Source: Rugamonas rubra (GTDB lineage Bacteria > Pseudomonadota > Gammaproteobacteria > Burkholderiales > Burkholderiaceae_D). Taken from it: a DNA stretch of 64,000 bases. The notes beneath the pieces were generated by a model. That model was not told the DNA's origin, made no database searches, and saw nothing but the letters and a program-made list of their open reading frames with translations. The stretch spans positions 186,001 through 250,000 of the forward strand of contig NZ_FOTW01000008.1 in NCBI RefSeq assembly GCF_900114705.1, read 5' to 3'. The translations under genes were made by a program, and so were the position numbers. Positions 1-11,780 of the stretch are shown piece by piece. How positions within the stretch are numbered: the stretch's first letter is position 1; each line of letters starts with the position of its first letter.

Positions 1-1005
1 AAGTTCGAGCAGGCCGACAGCACCACCACCCGGCGCTACGGCGGCACCGGCCTGGGGCTGGCGATCTGCCGCCAACTGGTCGAGCTGATGGGCGGCGCCA
101 TCAGCGTGGTCAGCACGCCCGGCGTGGGCAGCGTGTTCGCCTTCGAGCTGCCGCTGGCCGACGGCGTGGCGCCGCCGCTGGTGCCGCACGTGCCGCGCGA
201 GCCGCACAGCCACCAGCTGCGCATCCTGTGCGCCGAGGACTTCCCGACCAACCAGATCATCATCCGCATGATGCTCGAGGACCTGGGCCACAAGGTCGAC
301 ATCGCCGCCAACGGCGCGCTGGCGGTGAAGGCCTGCTCGATGACCCGCTACGACCTGATTTTGATGGACGGCCGCATGCCGGAGATGGACGGCGCCAGCG
401 CCACCCGGCTGATCCGCTCGGGCGGCAGCGAGGAGGCGCCGGTGCGCGACCAGGAGCTGATGATCATCGCGCTGACCGCCAACGCCAGCGAGGAGGACCG
501 CAGCCGCTACCTGGGCTCGGGCATGGACGACTTCCTGACCAAGCCGATCGACGAGTCGGCGCTGCACTTCCAGCTGAGCCGCGCCATCGAGCGCCAGCTG
601 CAGCGCGGCGTGGCGCTGCCGCGCATGGCGCCGCGCCTGCAGGCGCCGGAGATGCCCAGCGTGGCCGAGCTAGACGCCATGTTCGGCGTGGCGGCCGAGC
701 CGGCGCCGACGGCGGGCCACTACAGCGGCAGCGGCGCCGGCCTGCGCGCGCGCCTGCGCGCCGCCTTCAACGCCGACGTGCCGGCCCGCCTGGCCGAGCT
801 GGACCGCGCCCTGGCCGAGCAGGACGGCGACGGCGCGGCGCGCCTGCTGCACGGCATCAAGGGCAGCGCCGCCTATCTGGAGGAGCAGGAATTGCAGACC
901 CTGTGCGCCGAGCTGGAGCGGGCCGCCGACGCCGGCGACTGGCCCAGCGTGGTGGCCGGCCTGGCGCCGCTGCGCGGCCTGCTGGGCCATCCGCTGCCGG
1001 CCTGA
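1..1005 (+). CDS. Hybrid sensor histidine kinase, C-terminal part (5' end outside window)
   Basis: The reading frame is open from the first base, so the gene starts upstream. The first residues are the end of a HATPase domain ([20 protein letters not shown], the F and G2 boxes). After a short linker comes a receiver domain (visible residues about 73-195) with the phospho-acceptor Asp in [13 protein letters not shown] and the Lys in FLTKPID. An HPt domain follows near the C-terminus ([13 protein letters not shown], phospho-His). The protein is therefore a kinase-REC-HPt phosphorelay sensor. Its input domain is not visible, so the signal is unknown. A hairpin lies directly behind the stop, and a response regulator follows 127 bp downstream on the same strand; it may be the partner (inference). 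Confidence 0.9.
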   Translation, partial: KFEQADSTTTRRYGGTGLGLAICRQLVELMGGAISVVSTPGVGSVFAFELPLADGVAPPLVPHVPREPHSHQLRILCAEDFPTNQIIIRMMLEDLGHKVDIAANGALAVKACSMTRYDLILMDGRMPEMDGASATRLIRSGGSEEAPVRDQELMIIALTANASEEDRSRYLGSGMDDFLTKPIDESALHFQLSRAIERQLQRGVALPRMAPRLQAPEMPSVAELDAMFGVAAEPAPTAGHYSGSGAGLRARLRAAFNADVPARLAELDRALAEQDGDGAARLLHGIKGSAAYLEEQELQTLCAELERAADAGDWPSVVAGLAPLRGLLGHPLPA

Positions 1006-1038
1006 GTGGCGGCCGAGTGGCGGCCCAAATGTTATCGA

Positions 1039-1062
1039 GGCGGCGCCCTGTTCGGCGCCGCC
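1039..1062 (+). terminator. Hairpin behind the hybrid kinase gene
   Basis: A perfect 9-bp stem (GGCGGCGCC / GGCGCCGCC) with a 6-nt loop lies 34 bp behind the kinase stop codon. The tail is only moderately T-rich (GTTTGTCT), so termination may be incomplete and the response regulator behind it could be co-transcribed. Confidence 0.5.
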
Positions 1063-1132
1063 GTTTGTCTGTAAGATCCGGCGCGGCTGCCATGTTGATG
1101 GCCTTGTTCCGCGCGCGGCACTGGAGAGATGA

Positions 1133-1903
1133 ATGAAAGTATTGGTGGTCGATGATGATGTGGTGTCGCGCATGGTGCTGATGCACCTGGTCGACAGCTG
1201 CGGCAGTTTCGAGATTCTCGAGGCGGAGGACGGCGCCGACGCCTGGCGCCAGCTGGAGCAGGGCCTGCGTCCGGCGATCTGTTTCTGCGACCTGCGCATG
1301 CCGCGCCTGTCCGGCATGGAGCTGTTGCAGCGCGTGCGCGCCGAGCCGGCGTTCGACGGCATGCCCTTCGTGCTGGTCACCTCGGCCAACGACGACGACA
1401 CCGTGCAGTCGGCCGACAAGGCCGGCGCCGCCGGCTTCATCGTCAAACCCTTCCAGGCCGAGCAGGTGCGCCAGCACCTGGCCCCCTTGCTCGCGCCGGC
1501 GGGGGAGGCGCGCGCGTCCGCGCCGGAGGTGTTGTACCAGGCCGAGGCGCCGGCGGCGACGCTGCAGCGCCTGGGCATCAACCACGAGCGCCTGCTGGTC
1601 TACCTGGACGGCTTCCACAAGCAGCTCGACGCCGCCGGCGGCGACATCGGCGCGCTGCTGGCGCGCGGCGAGCAGCGCGAGGCCCAGTTGCGCCTGGAGC
1701 GGCTGCGCGCCGGCTGCCTCACGCTGGGCCTGGACGGCGCCGCCGCCACCTTGCAGGCGCTGGCGCCGGCCGCCGGCGCAGCAGCAGCAGCAGCGGCGGC
1801 GCCAGCGCCATTGGCCAGCGCCGCCGTGCAGGCCGCGCTGGCCGGCGTGGTGCGCGCCGTGCTGCAGCAATCCGCCGAGGTGCGCCAAGCCGGCGCCGCC
1901 TGA
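1133..1903 (+). CDS. Response regulator with a degenerate HPt-like C-terminal domain
   Basis: Residues 1-120 form a receiver domain: acidic pocket in VVDDDV, phospho-acceptor D53 (FCDLRMP), Thr/Ser in LVTSAN and Lys in FIVKPF. Residues about 145-225 look like an HPt four-helix domain, but the segment that normally reads HxLKG....LG is here ERLRAGCLTLG, with Glu189 at the phospho-His position. There is no DNA-binding or enzymatic output domain. The end of the protein is Ala/Pro-rich. The start is the ATG behind GGAGAGATGA. The protein may be a phosphate sink or a binding partner of the upstream hybrid kinase; this is inference. Confidence 0.85.
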   Translation: MKVLVVDDDVVSRMVLMHLVDSCGSFEILEAEDGADAWRQLEQGLRPAICFCDLRMPRLSGMELLQRVRAEPAFDGMPFVLVTSANDDDTVQSADKAGAAGFIVKPFQAEQVRQHLAPLLAPAGEARASAPEVLYQAEAPAATLQRLGINHERLLVYLDGFHKQLDAAGGDIGALLARGEQREAQLRLERLRAGCLTLGLDGAAATLQALAPAAGAAAAAAAAPAPLASAAVQAALAGVVRAVLQQSAEVRQAGAA

Positions 1904-1959
1904 TTTGCCGCCAATGCCAAGGCGCCAGCGGCGCCCAAACCACCCCGCGGCAAAGAGCC

Positions 1960-1985
1960 AGGGTCAGACCCTAGGGTCTGACCCT
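1960..1985. repeat. 26-bp perfect palindrome, copy 1
   Basis: The sequence is AGGGTCAGACCCT followed immediately by its exact reverse complement. An identical 26-bp copy lies at 60906-60931. It sits in the 206-bp gap between the response regulator and the CoA-ligase gene. Size and intergenic placement resemble REP-type palindromes that are mobilised by REP-associated tyrosine transposases, but no such transposase is in the window. It could also form a short hairpin in RNA. Confidence 0.8.
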
Positions 1986-2109
1986 AGATTTTGCTTCGGG
2001 GTTTCGGTCGCCACCAGTCGGCAAGATTGCGCTTGAAGTCGAGATAGTTTAGGTTTAAAGTATCTGCTCGCAGGCTGATCCGATACTCCTATCCCACCTC
2101 AGGCCGACC

Positions 2110-3783
2110 ATGACCACACCGCCCGACAGCAGTGCCAGTGCCCACACCGACCACTTCGCGCGCGAGCACCTGCCGCCGCCCGAGCAGTGGCCGGAGCTGT
2201 GCTTCGACCTGCCGCAGCTGCAGTACCCGGCACGGCTGAACTGCGTCGCCGAGCTGTTGGACGCGGCCGTCGCCGACGGCGCCGGCGAGCGTTTGGCGAT
2301 CCGCAGCGACACGCAAAGCTGGACCTACGCCGAACTACAGCGCCAGGTCGACCGCATCGCCCACGTGTTGCGCGGCCCGATGGGGCTGGTGCCGGGCAAC
2401 CGCGTGCTGCTGCGCGGCGCCAACAACCCAATGATGGCGGCCTGCGTGCTGGCCGTGTTCAAGGCCGGCATGGTCGCCGTGCCGACCATGCCGCTGCTGC
2501 GCGCGCGCGAGCTGGGCGCCATCCTGGCCAAGGCCGAGGTCAACGCCGCGCTGTGCGCTTACGGCCTGCGCGCCGAACTGGACGCCGCGCCCGGCGTGCC
2601 GGCCACGCTGTTGTATTTCGGCCTCGATGCCGGCCTCGATGCCGGCACGGACGCCGGCGATGCGGCGCAGGGCGCCAACTCGCTGGAAGCCCGCATGGCC
2701 GAGCAGCCGGAGCGCTTCGACGCCGTCGACACGGCGGCCGACGACATCTGCCTGATCAGCTTCACCTCGGGCACCACCGGCGTCCCCAAGGGCACCATGC
2801 ACTTCCAGCGCGACATCCTGGCCATTTGCGACTGCTTCCCGCGCGAGGTGCTGCGCTCGCGCGCCGACGACGTTTTCATCGGCACGCCGCCGCTGGCCTT
2901 TACCTTCGGCCTGGGTGGCCTGCTGCTGTTCCCGCTGCGGGTCGGCGCCAGCGCCGTGCTGCTGGAGAAGCTGACGCCGGAGACGCTGTTGCAGGCCATC
3001 GAACGGCACCGCGCCACGGTCTGCTTCACCGCGCCGACCTTCTACCGCCAGATGGCGCCGCTGGCCGCAAAGTACGACCTGTCCAGCCTGCGCCAAAGCG
3101 TGTCGGCCGGCGAGGCGCTGCCGCTGGCCACGCGCGAGAGCTGGCAGCGGGCCAGCGGCCTGGCAATGATCGACGGCATAGGCGCCACCGAGCTGCTGCA
3201 CATCTTCATCGCGGCGGCCGACGAGCAGATCCGCCCCGGCGCCACCGGCAAGCCGGTGCCCGGCTACCAGGCCTGTGTGCTGGACCGCGACGGCCAGCCG
3301 GTCGGCCCCGGCGTGATCGGCCGGCTGGCGGTGAAGGGACCGACCGGCTGCCGCTACCTGGCCGACGAGCGCCAGCGCGACTATGTGCTGAACGGCTGGA
3401 ACCTGACCGGCGACGCCTACGAGATGGACGCCGACGGCTACTTCTACTACCGCTCGCGCACCGACGACATGATCATCTCGGCCGGCTACAACATCGCAGG
3501 GCCGGAAGTGGAGGACGCGCTGCTGCGCCACCCGGCGGTGGCCGAATGCGGCGTGGTCGGCCGCGCCGACGAGGAGCGCGGCCAGATCGTCGAGGCGCAC
3601 GTCGTGCTCAAGCCCGGCCACGAGGCGGGCGCGCGGCTGGCGGCCGAGCTGCAGGAGTTCGTCAAGGGCCAGATCGCCCCATACAAATATCCCCGCGCGG
3701 TGCGCTTTTTGAGCGCCTTGCCGCGCACCGAGACGGGCAAGCTACAACGCTTCAAACTGCGCGACGCCGCCACCACTTCGTGA
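2110..3783 (+). CDS. Aromatic acid-CoA ligase (2-aminobenzoate/benzoate-CoA ligase family)
   Basis: A 557-residue member of the acyl-adenylate superfamily. The AMP/ATP-binding P-loop is [15 protein letters not shown] (about residues 218-232), an A5-like [11 protein letters not shown] segment follows, and the C-terminal catalytic Lys lies in [14 protein letters not shown] near residue 545. It would activate an aromatic carboxylate to its CoA thioester with ATP, the first step of the pathway encoded by the following six genes. Its neighbour, a fused monooxygenase/reductase, points to 2-aminobenzoate or a hydroxybenzoate as substrate. The next gene starts 8 bp behind its stop. No strong ribosome-binding site is visible before the ATG. 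Confidence 0.88.
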   Translation: MTTPPDSSASAHTDHFAREHLPPPEQWPELCFDLPQLQYPARLNCVAELLDAAVADGAGERLAIRSDTQSWTYAELQRQVDRIAHVLRGPMGLVPGNRVLLRGANNPMMAACVLAVFKAGMVAVPTMPLLRARELGAILAKAEVNAALCAYGLRAELDAAPGVPATLLYFGLDAGLDAGTDAGDAAQGANSLEARMAEQPERFDAVDTAADDICLISFTSGTTGVPKGTMHFQRDILAICDCFPREVLRSRADDVFIGTPPLAFTFGLGGLLLFPLRVGASAVLLEKLTPETLLQAIERHRATVCFTAPTFYRQMAPLAAKYDLSSLRQSVSAGEALPLATRESWQRASGLAMIDGIGATELLHIFIAAADEQIRPGATGKPVPGYQACVLDRDGQPVGPGVIGRLAVKGPTGCRYLADERQRDYVLNGWNLTGDAYEMDADGYFYYRSRTDDMIISAGYNIAGPEVEDALLRHPAVAECGVVGRADEERGQIVEAHVVLKPGHEAGARLAAELQEFVKGQIAPYKYPRAVRFLSALPRTETGKLQRFKLRDAATTS

Positions 3784-3791
3784 AGAATTCC

Positions 3792-6164
3792 ATGAATATC
3801 GTTTGCATAGGCGGCGGTCCGGCCGGCCTGTATTTCAGCCTGTTGATGAAACAGCAGAACCCGGCCCACCGCATCACCGTGGTCGAGCGCAACCGCCCCT
3901 ACGACACCTTCGGCTGGGGCGTGGTGTTCTCCGACCAGACCCTGGGCAATCTGATGAACGCCGACGCGGAGACCGCGCGCGCCATCCTGCAATCGTTCAA
4001 CCACTGGGACGACATCGACATCCATTTCAAGGGCGCCAAAGTCAGTTCGGGCGGCCACGGCTTCTGCGGCATCGGCCGCAAGCGCCTGCTCAACATCCTG
4101 CAGCAGCGCTGCGAGGAGCTGGGCGTGGAACTGGTGTTCGAGACCGACGTCGCCGACGACCAGGAACTGGCGGCAAAGTACGGCGCCGACCTGGTGATCG
4201 CCTCGGACGGTTTGAACAGCCGCATCCGCAGCCGCTACGCCGCCACCTACGCGCCGCAGATCGAGGCGCGCCAGTGCCGCTTCGTCTGGCTCGGCACCAA
4301 GAAGAAGTTCGACGCCTTCACCTTCGCCTTCAAGCAGACCGAGCACGGTTGGTTCCAGGCCCACATCTACCAATACGACGGCGACACCTCGACCTTCATC
4401 GTCGAGGCGCCGGAGACGGTGTGGCGCGCCGCCGGCCTGGAGGAGATGAGCCAAGAGCAGAGCATCGCCTTCTGCGAGCAGCTGTTCGCCGAGCAGTTGG
4501 ACGGCCACGCGTTGCTGTCGAACGCCGCCCACCTGCGCGGCTCCAGCGTGTGGATCAAGTTCCCGCGCATCGTCTGCGAACAGTGGGTGCACTGGAACGG
4601 CGCCACCCCGGTGGTGCTGATGGGCGACGCCGCCCACTCGGCACACTATTCGATCGGCTCCGGCACCAAGCTGGCGCTGGAGGACGCCATCGAACTGGCG
4701 CGCTGCTTCGGCGCGCACGGCGATGCCAAGACGGCGCTGGCGGCCTACCAGTCGCTGCGCGCGGTGGAGGTGTTGAAGATCCAGAGCGCGGCGCGCAATT
4801 CGATGGAGTGGTTCGAGAACGTACAACGCTACAGCGCGATGGAGGCGCCGCAGTTCGCCTACTCGATGCTGACGCGCAGCCAGCGCCTGTCGCACGAGAA
4901 CCTGCGCCTGCGCGACGCCGCCTACGTGGCCGGTTTCGAAAGCTGGTTCGCCGCGCGCGCCTTCGCCCAGGCCGGCGTGGCGCCGGCGGCGAACCTGGCG
5001 GTCCCGCCGATGTTCACGCCGTTCAAGGTGCGCGGCCTGACGCTGAAAAACCGCGTCCTGGTCTCGCCGATGGCGCAGTACAGCGCCGTCGACGGTGTCG
5101 TTGGCGACTACCACCTGGCGCATTTGGGCGCGCGGGCGCTGGGCGGCGCCGCGCTGGTGTTCGCCGAGATGACTTGCGTGTCGGCCGAGGCGCGCATCAC
5201 GCCGGCCTGTCCCGGCATGTACACGCCGGCCCACACGGCGGCGTGGCAGCGCATCGTCGACTTCGTCCATGCGAGTAGCGACGCCAAGATCGCGCTGCAA
5301 CTGGGCCACGCCGGCGCCAAGGGTTCGACCCGCGCCATGTGGGACGGCATCGACCAGCCGCTGGAGCAGGGCAACTGGCCGCTGTGGGCGGCTTCGCCGC
5401 AGCAGTACCTGGCCGGCGTGTCGCAGACGGCGCGGGAGATGGGCGAGGCCGACATGGCGCAGTTGCAGGCCGACTTCGTGCGCGCCACCCTGGCCGCAGA
5501 CGAGGCCGGCTTCGACTGGCTGGAGCTGCACTGCGCGCACGGCTATTTGCTGTCGTCCTTCATCTCGCCGCTGACCAACCGGCGTGGTGACGACTACGGC
5601 GGCAGTCTTGAAAACCGCTGCCGCTTCCCGCTGCGCGTGTTCGCCGCGATGCGCGCCGCCTGGCCGCAGCACAAGCCGATGAGCGTGCGCATCTCGGCGC
5701 ACGACTGGGTCGAGGGCGGCATCACGCCGGACGACGCGGTGGCCATCGCCCGCCTGTTCAAGGCAGCCGGCGCCGACCTGATCGACTGCTCGTCCGGCCA
5801 GGTGAGCAAGCGCGAGAAGCCGGTATACGGCCGCATGTTCCAGACCCCGTTCGCCGACCGCGTGCGCAACGAGGCGGACATCGCCACCATCGCCGTCGGC
5901 TCCATCTTCGAGGCCGACCACGCCAACGGCATCATCGCCGCCGGTCGCGCCGACCTGTGCGCGGTGGGCCGGCCGCACCTGGCCAACCCGGCCTGGACCC
6001 TGGCCGAGGCGGCCCGGATCGGCTACCACGCCGTCGCTTGGCCGAAGCAGTACCAGCCGGGCAAGCAGCAGCTGGAGCGCAACCTGGAACGCGAGCGGCA
6101 ACTGGCGGCGGCCAGCGGCGGCCTCAGTCCGCAGCAGGTGGCGGCCAAGCTGCTGGAGGGATGA
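3792..6164 (+). CDS. Fused FAD monooxygenase / old-yellow-enzyme reductase (2-aminobenzoyl-CoA monooxygenase/reductase or salicylyl-CoA 5-hydroxylase type)
   Basis: A 790-residue two-domain protein. Residues 1 to about 395 are a class A flavoprotein hydroxylase, with dinucleotide-binding GGGPAG at 7-12 and the FAD GD motif [12 protein letters not shown] near 274. From about residue 407 ([20 protein letters not shown]) an OYE-type FMN barrel follows, with LGHAGAKG near 502 and [20 protein letters not shown] near 579. In Azoarcus evansii such a fusion hydroxylates and reduces 2-aminobenzoyl-CoA to a non-aromatic 2-amino-5-oxocyclohexene-carboxyl-CoA. Databases often name the same architecture salicylyl-CoA 5-hydroxylase. 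The substrate cannot be fixed from sequence. A GTG at 3780 overlapping the previous stop is a possible alternative start. Confidence 0.9.
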   Translation: MNIVCIGGGPAGLYFSLLMKQQNPAHRITVVERNRPYDTFGWGVVFSDQTLGNLMNADAETARAILQSFNHWDDIDIHFKGAKVSSGGHGFCGIGRKRLLNILQQRCEELGVELVFETDVADDQELAAKYGADLVIASDGLNSRIRSRYAATYAPQIEARQCRFVWLGTKKKFDAFTFAFKQTEHGWFQAHIYQYDGDTSTFIVEAPETVWRAAGLEEMSQEQSIAFCEQLFAEQLDGHALLSNAAHLRGSSVWIKFPRIVCEQWVHWNGATPVVLMGDAAHSAHYSIGSGTKLALEDAIELARCFGAHGDAKTALAAYQSLRAVEVLKIQSAARNSMEWFENVQRYSAMEAPQFAYSMLTRSQRLSHENLRLRDAAYVAGFESWFAARAFAQAGVAPAANLAVPPMFTPFKVRGLTLKNRVLVSPMAQYSAVDGVVGDYHLAHLGARALGGAALVFAEMTCVSAEARITPACPGMYTPAHTAAWQRIVDFVHASSDAKIALQLGHAGAKGSTRAMWDGIDQPLEQGNWPLWAASPQQYLAGVSQTAREMGEADMAQLQADFVRATLAADEAGFDWLELHCAHGYLLSSFISPLTNRRGDDYGGSLENRCRFPLRVFAAMRAAWPQHKPMSVRISAHDWVEGGITPDDAVAIARLFKAAGADLIDCSSGQVSKREKPVYGRMFQTPFADRVRNEADIATIAVGSIFEADHANGIIAAGRADLCAVGRPHLANPAWTLAEAARIGYHAVAWPKQYQPGKQQLERNLERERQLAAASGGLSPQQVAAKLLEG

Positions 6165-6168
6165 GGAC

Positions 6169-6954
<786 letters not shown>

Positions 6955-6987
6955 ACACACCAATGAGAGCAGCCAGCAAGGAACCCC

Positions 6988-7518
6988 ATGTCATTTTCCG
7001 CTAACACCGAGGGCGCCGACGCCGACGAGCACAGCGAGCCGGTGCTCGACCTGTCCAGCCGCCTGACCGAGGACCACCACCAGTCGCTCAAGCTGTGGCT
7101 GCGCATGCTGTCGTGCACCGTCAAAATCGAGAACGAGATCCGCAGCCGGCTGCGCGCCAGCTTCGGCATCACGCTGCCGCGCTTCGACCTGATGGCGCAA
7201 CTGGAGCGCTACCCGGACGGCCTGCGCATGGGCGAGCTGTCCAAGCGCATGATGGTCACCGGCGGGAACATCACCGGCATCACCGACCAGCTGGAGCAGG
7301 AGAAGCTGGTGGTGCGCGTGCCCGACCCCAAGGACGGCCGCGCCTACAGCGTCAAGCTGACCGGCGCCGGCCGGCGCGCCTTCGCCACCATGGCGGCGGT
7401 GCACGAGGGCTGGATCGCCGAACTGCTGCAGGACATGTCCGGCGCCGACAAGGGCCAGCTGATCGCGCTGCTGTCGCAAATGAAGCGGCACCTGAACGCG
7501 CCCGACGACAAACCATAA
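6988..7518 (+). CDS. MarR-family transcriptional regulator
   Basis: A 176-residue winged-helix protein. The HTH is in [28 protein letters not shown] and the wing in [16 protein letters not shown], typical of MarR. Its position inside an aromatic-CoA catabolic operon, between SDR and enoyl-CoA hydratase, suggests that it senses a pathway CoA-ester and controls the operon, as BadR/HcaR-type MarR proteins do (inference). The start is well set by AAGGA 8 bp upstream of the ATG. No clear operator palindrome was found before 2110. Confidence 0.9.
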   Translation: MSFSANTEGADADEHSEPVLDLSSRLTEDHHQSLKLWLRMLSCTVKIENEIRSRLRASFGITLPRFDLMAQLERYPDGLRMGELSKRMMVTGGNITGITDQLEQEKLVVRVPDPKDGRAYSVKLTGAGRRAFATMAAVHEGWIAELLQDMSGADKGQLIALLSQMKRHLNAPDDKP

Positions 7519-7531
7519 CGAGGACACCACC

Positions 7532-8386
7532 ATGCGATACCTTCCCGGCGAAGCCCAACAACTGCCCGGCAACCGCGCCAGCCTGGCCGGCTACCAGGCG
7601 CGCCACTTCCTCTTCGATGTGGCCGACGGCGTCGCCACGCTGACCCTGAACCGCCCCGAGCGCAAGAACCCGCTGACCTTCGACTCCTACGCCGAGCTGC
7701 GCGAGCTGTTCCGCGCGCTGGCCTACGCCGACGACGTCAAGGCGGTCGTCATTGCCGGCGCAGGCGAGAACTTCTGCTCCGGCGGCGACGTGCACGACAT
7801 CATCGGCCCGCTGACCAAGCTGGACATGCCCGGCCTGCTGGCCTTTACCCGCATGACCGGCGACGTGGTCAAGGCCATGCGCGCCTGCCCGCAGCCGGTG
7901 GTGGCCGCCATCGACGGCATTTGCGCCGGCGCCGGCGCCATGCTGGCGCTGGCCGCCGACATGCGCCTGGGCACGGCACGCAGCAAGACAGCCTACCTGT
8001 TCACCCGCGTCGGCCTGGCCGGCTGCGACATGGGCGCCTGCGCGCTGCTGCCACGGCTGATCGGCCAGGGCAGGGCGTCCGAGCTGCTCTACACCGGCCG
8101 CTCGATGGGCGGCGCGGAGGGCGAGCGCTGGGGCTTTTTCAACAGCCTGCACGAGCCGCAGGAGCTGCTGGCGGCCGCGCGCGCGTTGGCGCAGAGGCTG
8201 GCCGACGGCCCCACCTTCGCTCACGGCATGACCAAGAAAATGCTGCAGCAGGAGTGGAACATGGGCGTCGACGAGGCCATCGAGGCGGAGGCGCAGGCGC
8301 AGGCCATCTGCATGGCCACCAACGACTTCCACCGCGCCTACCACGCCTTCGTGGCCAAGCAAAAACCGCAATTCGAGGGAGACTGA
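7532..8386 (+). CDS. Enoyl-CoA hydratase/isomerase family protein
   Basis: A 284-residue crotonase-fold protein. The first oxyanion segment is [15 protein letters not shown] and the second is [20 protein letters not shown], both at family positions. The extra N-terminal ~25 residues before the core ([21 protein letters not shown]) are common in enzymes of aromatic-CoA pathways. It would hydrate or open the ring of the cyclohexene-carboxyl-CoA intermediate in a beta-oxidation-like sequence. It starts 13 bp behind the MarR gene and ends 1 bp before the next start codon, so it is clearly in the operon. Confidence 0.88.
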   Translation: MRYLPGEAQQLPGNRASLAGYQARHFLFDVADGVATLTLNRPERKNPLTFDSYAELRELFRALAYADDVKAVVIAGAGENFCSGGDVHDIIGPLTKLDMPGLLAFTRMTGDVVKAMRACPQPVVAAIDGICAGAGAMLALAADMRLGTARSKTAYLFTRVGLAGCDMGACALLPRLIGQGRASELLYTGRSMGGAEGERWGFFNSLHEPQELLAAARALAQRLADGPTFAHGMTKKMLQQEWNMGVDEAIEAEAQAQAICMATNDFHRAYHAFVAKQKPQFEGD

Positions 8387-8387
8387 T

Positions 8388-9587
<1,200 letters not shown>

Positions 9588-9607
9588 GATATCATAAAGG
9601 TAATTTC

Positions 9608-10015
9608 ATGGAATTTTTACAACCGGAGGGCTGGGCGCGAGCGCGTGGCTACTCGAACGGCGTGGCCGCCAGCGGCAGGATGGTCTGCGTCAGCGGCATG
9701 ATCGGCTGGGACGGGCAGGGCGTGTTCCACACCGACGACTTCGCCGGCCAGGTGCGCCAGGCGCTGCTCAATGTGGTGGCGGTGCTGGCCGAGGCCGGCG
9801 CGCGGCCCGAGCACATCGTGCGCATGACCTGGTATGTGCTCGACAAGAAGGAATACGTCGGCGCCTACAAGGAGGTCGGCGCGGCCTACCGCGAGGTGAT
9901 CGGCGCGCACTACCCGGCGATGACGGCGGTGCAGGTGGCCGGCTTGCTGGAGGAGCGGGCCAGGGTGGAGATCGAGGTGACTGCCGTTGCGCCGTTGGAG
10001 GATTCCCAGCAGTGA
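9608..10015 (+). CDS. RidA (YjgF/YER057c/UK114) family protein
   Basis: A 135-residue single-domain protein with the RidA core: SGMIGWD, a central TWYVLDKKEYVGAYKEV segment and the C-terminal AMTAVQVAGLLEERARVEIEVTAV with the conserved Arg that binds the substrate carboxylate. RidA proteins hydrolyse enamines/imines. Here it closes an operon whose monooxygenase/reductase could make an enamine-type 2-amino-cyclohexene-carboxyl-CoA, so it may remove the amino group (inference). It lies 20 bp behind the dehydrogenase. The A/T-rich stretch after its stop has no clear terminator hairpin. Confidence 0.87.
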   Translation: MEFLQPEGWARARGYSNGVAASGRMVCVSGMIGWDGQGVFHTDDFAGQVRQALLNVVAVLAEAGARPEHIVRMTWYVLDKKEYVGAYKEVGAAYREVIGAHYPAMTAVQVAGLLEERARVEIEVTAVAPLEDSQQ

Positions 10016-10310
10016 AAAAATGTGTAAAAATGCAAACTCAGCTGGACGATATGTTATATTTTGCCTGATGCATGCGGCCTCACGTTCTTATCATGACTCG
10101 TGCGGCTCTACGTCCGCTTGGTGCATCGTTGCGGGAAATTAATGCACCAATGATGTTAACCAATTTGTCTGTTTTACCGGCAGCCCCGCAGTCTCGCCAA
10201 CCACTCCGCATTGCCAGTAGCCGGCATGGCTGCAGGATGGATCGCGCAATAACATTTTGGATGCCGCCTGTTGTACAGCGCGGCTTTTGTCCCTCTATTG
10301 AGATTCTTCA
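10016..10310. other. Intergenic stretch before the O-acetylation pair
   Basis: This roughly 295-bp gap between RidA and the MBOAT gene is more A/T-rich than its surroundings. A TATATT (10055-10060) could be a -10 element, but no convincing -35 was found at the right distance. Open frames crossing it show no recognisable protein. The composition change here marks the end of the catabolic operon. Confidence 0.5.
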
Positions 10311-11780
10311 GTGCTATTTAATACATTTTCTTTCTTTGCAGTCTTTCTGCCGCTCACTCTGCTTGTATATTTCCTCTGTTCCCGGTACTCGTTGCGCGGT
10401 TCCATTGTTGCGCTACTGCTGGCTTCCGTCGCTTTCTACTGCTATTGGGATATTCGTTTTTTCCCCATTTTGGCGGGCTCGATATGCTGCAACTTTTGGA
10501 TGGGGAGGAAGATCTCGGACCTGCATGCCGCAGGCGACTTGCTGTCGGCCAAGCGTTGGCTGATTGTCGGCCTGGTTGCAAATTTGAGCTTGCTCGTGTT
10601 CTTTAAGTACTTTGACTTCCTTCTGGGTAATTTTAGTTTATTGATCGGTCGCCCCTACCAGCAATTGGGACTCGCTTTGCCCATCGGAATTTCGTTTTTC
10701 ACTTTTACACAAATTGCCTATCTGGTCGATTGCAACGCTGGCAAGGTGCGTGAAACTAAGCCGGAAAGCTATGGTTTGTTCGTCACGTATTTCCCCCACC
10801 TGATTGCCGGCCCCATCCTGCATCACAAAGAGATGATGCCGCAGTTCGATCAGCCGGATTCCCATGTGTTTAGTCGCGGCCGGCTGATCCTCGGTTTGCT
10901 GTTCTTTACCTCCGGCCTGTTCAAGAAAGTCGTGCTGGCCGACGGCGTGGCTCGCTATGTCGGCCCGGTGTTCGACGTCAGTCAAGGCAATCTGACCATG
11001 CTGGAGGGATGGGCGGGTGCGCTGTCCTACACCTTCCAACTGTACTTCGATTTTTCGGCCTATTCGGACATGGCATATGGCCTGTCGTATATGTTTGGCA
11101 TCGTGTTGCCGATAAATTTCAATTCGCCGTACCAGTCCCGTTCAATTATCGAGTTTTGGCGGCGCTGGCACATCACGCTGTCGACCTTCCTGCGGGACTA
11201 TCTGTACATCCCACTTGGGGGCAACCGCGATGGTGATGCGAGACGTTACCTGAACCTGGTCATCACCATGCTGCTTGGCGGTTTGTGGCATGGCGCGAAC
11301 TGGACTTTTGTTATATGGGGCGGCCTGCATGGTTTTTACTTGGTGTGCAACCACGGTCTGCGCCATCTGCTCGCCGGGCGCGATAATTGGTGCATCCGGG
11401 TGCTCGGCACCTTGCTGACCTTGCTGGCGGTGGTGGTCGGTTGGGTGTTCTTCCGCGCTAACTCCGTGGCCAGTGCGTGTGCCATCTTGAAGGCAATGGC
11501 GGGCGGCACGATGCTGTCGGTTAGCGGCGCCAGCCTAGGCATCAACCGCATCATGGACGTGAACAATTGTCTCGTTTGGCTGGCAGCATGCGCGGCGATC
11601 ACCTTCCTGATGCCAAATATTTATCAAGTGCTCGGCACCGGTTTGCGGCGCGAGCAGGAGCGGCGGCTCGAACAGGGACTTGGAGGCATGCTGCTCGGCG
11701 CCTTGTTACTGCTGAGCGCCCTGTTGTTGGCCATTAGTGAGACCCGCGGCGTGTCAGAATTCTTGTACTTCAATTTCTAA
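10311..11780 (+). CDS. MBOAT-family polysaccharide O-acyltransferase (AlgI-like)
   Basis: A 489-residue multi-pass membrane protein that starts MLFNTFSFFAVFLPL, the usual beginning of AlgI/PatA-like acyltransferases, which supports the GTG start. The MBOAT signature is present: RRWHITLSTFLRDYLYIPLGG and GGLWHGANW with catalytic His327, followed by His340 in GGLHG. AlgI-type proteins carry acetyl groups across the inner membrane for O-acetylation of periplasmic polysaccharide. The SGNH gene behind it overlaps its stop codon by one base. About 6 kb downstream is the EPS locus, the probable substrate source. The gene is less GC-rich than the catabolic operon. Confidence 0.9.
   Translation: MLFNTFSFFAVFLPLTLLVYFLCSRYSLRGSIVALLLASVAFYCYWDIRFFPILAGSICCNFWMGRKISDLHAAGDLLSAKRWLIVGLVANLSLLVFFKYFDFLLGNFSLLIGRPYQQLGLALPIGISFFTFTQIAYLVDCNAGKVRETKPESYGLFVTYFPHLIAGPILHHKEMMPQFDQPDSHVFSRGRLILGLLFFTSGLFKKVVLADGVARYVGPVFDVSQGNLTMLEGWAGALSYTFQLYFDFSAYSDMAYGLSYMFGIVLPINFNSPYQSRSIIEFWRRWHITLSTFLRDYLYIPLGGNRDGDARRYLNLVITMLLGGLWHGANWTFVIWGGLHGFYLVCNHGLRHLLAGRDNWCIRVLGTLLTLLAVVVGWVFFRANSVASACAILKAMAGGTMLSVSGASLGINRIMDVNNCLVWLAACAAITFLMPNIYQVLGTGLRREQERRLEQGLGGMLLGALLLLSALLLAISETRGVSEFLYFNF

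Noticed and set aside
670-1888. Long antisense reading frames over the kinase and response regulator genes
   Set aside because: They are repetitive Arg/Ala/Gly-rich translations caused by high GC content and lie opposite well-supported genes. The same holds for other long antisense frames across the window, such as 3486-6593 and 55433-59224.
10072-10563. Open frame of 163 codons before and across the MBOAT gene start
   Set aside because: No recognisable domain, no ribosome-binding site, and it overlaps the well-supported acyltransferase in another frame.
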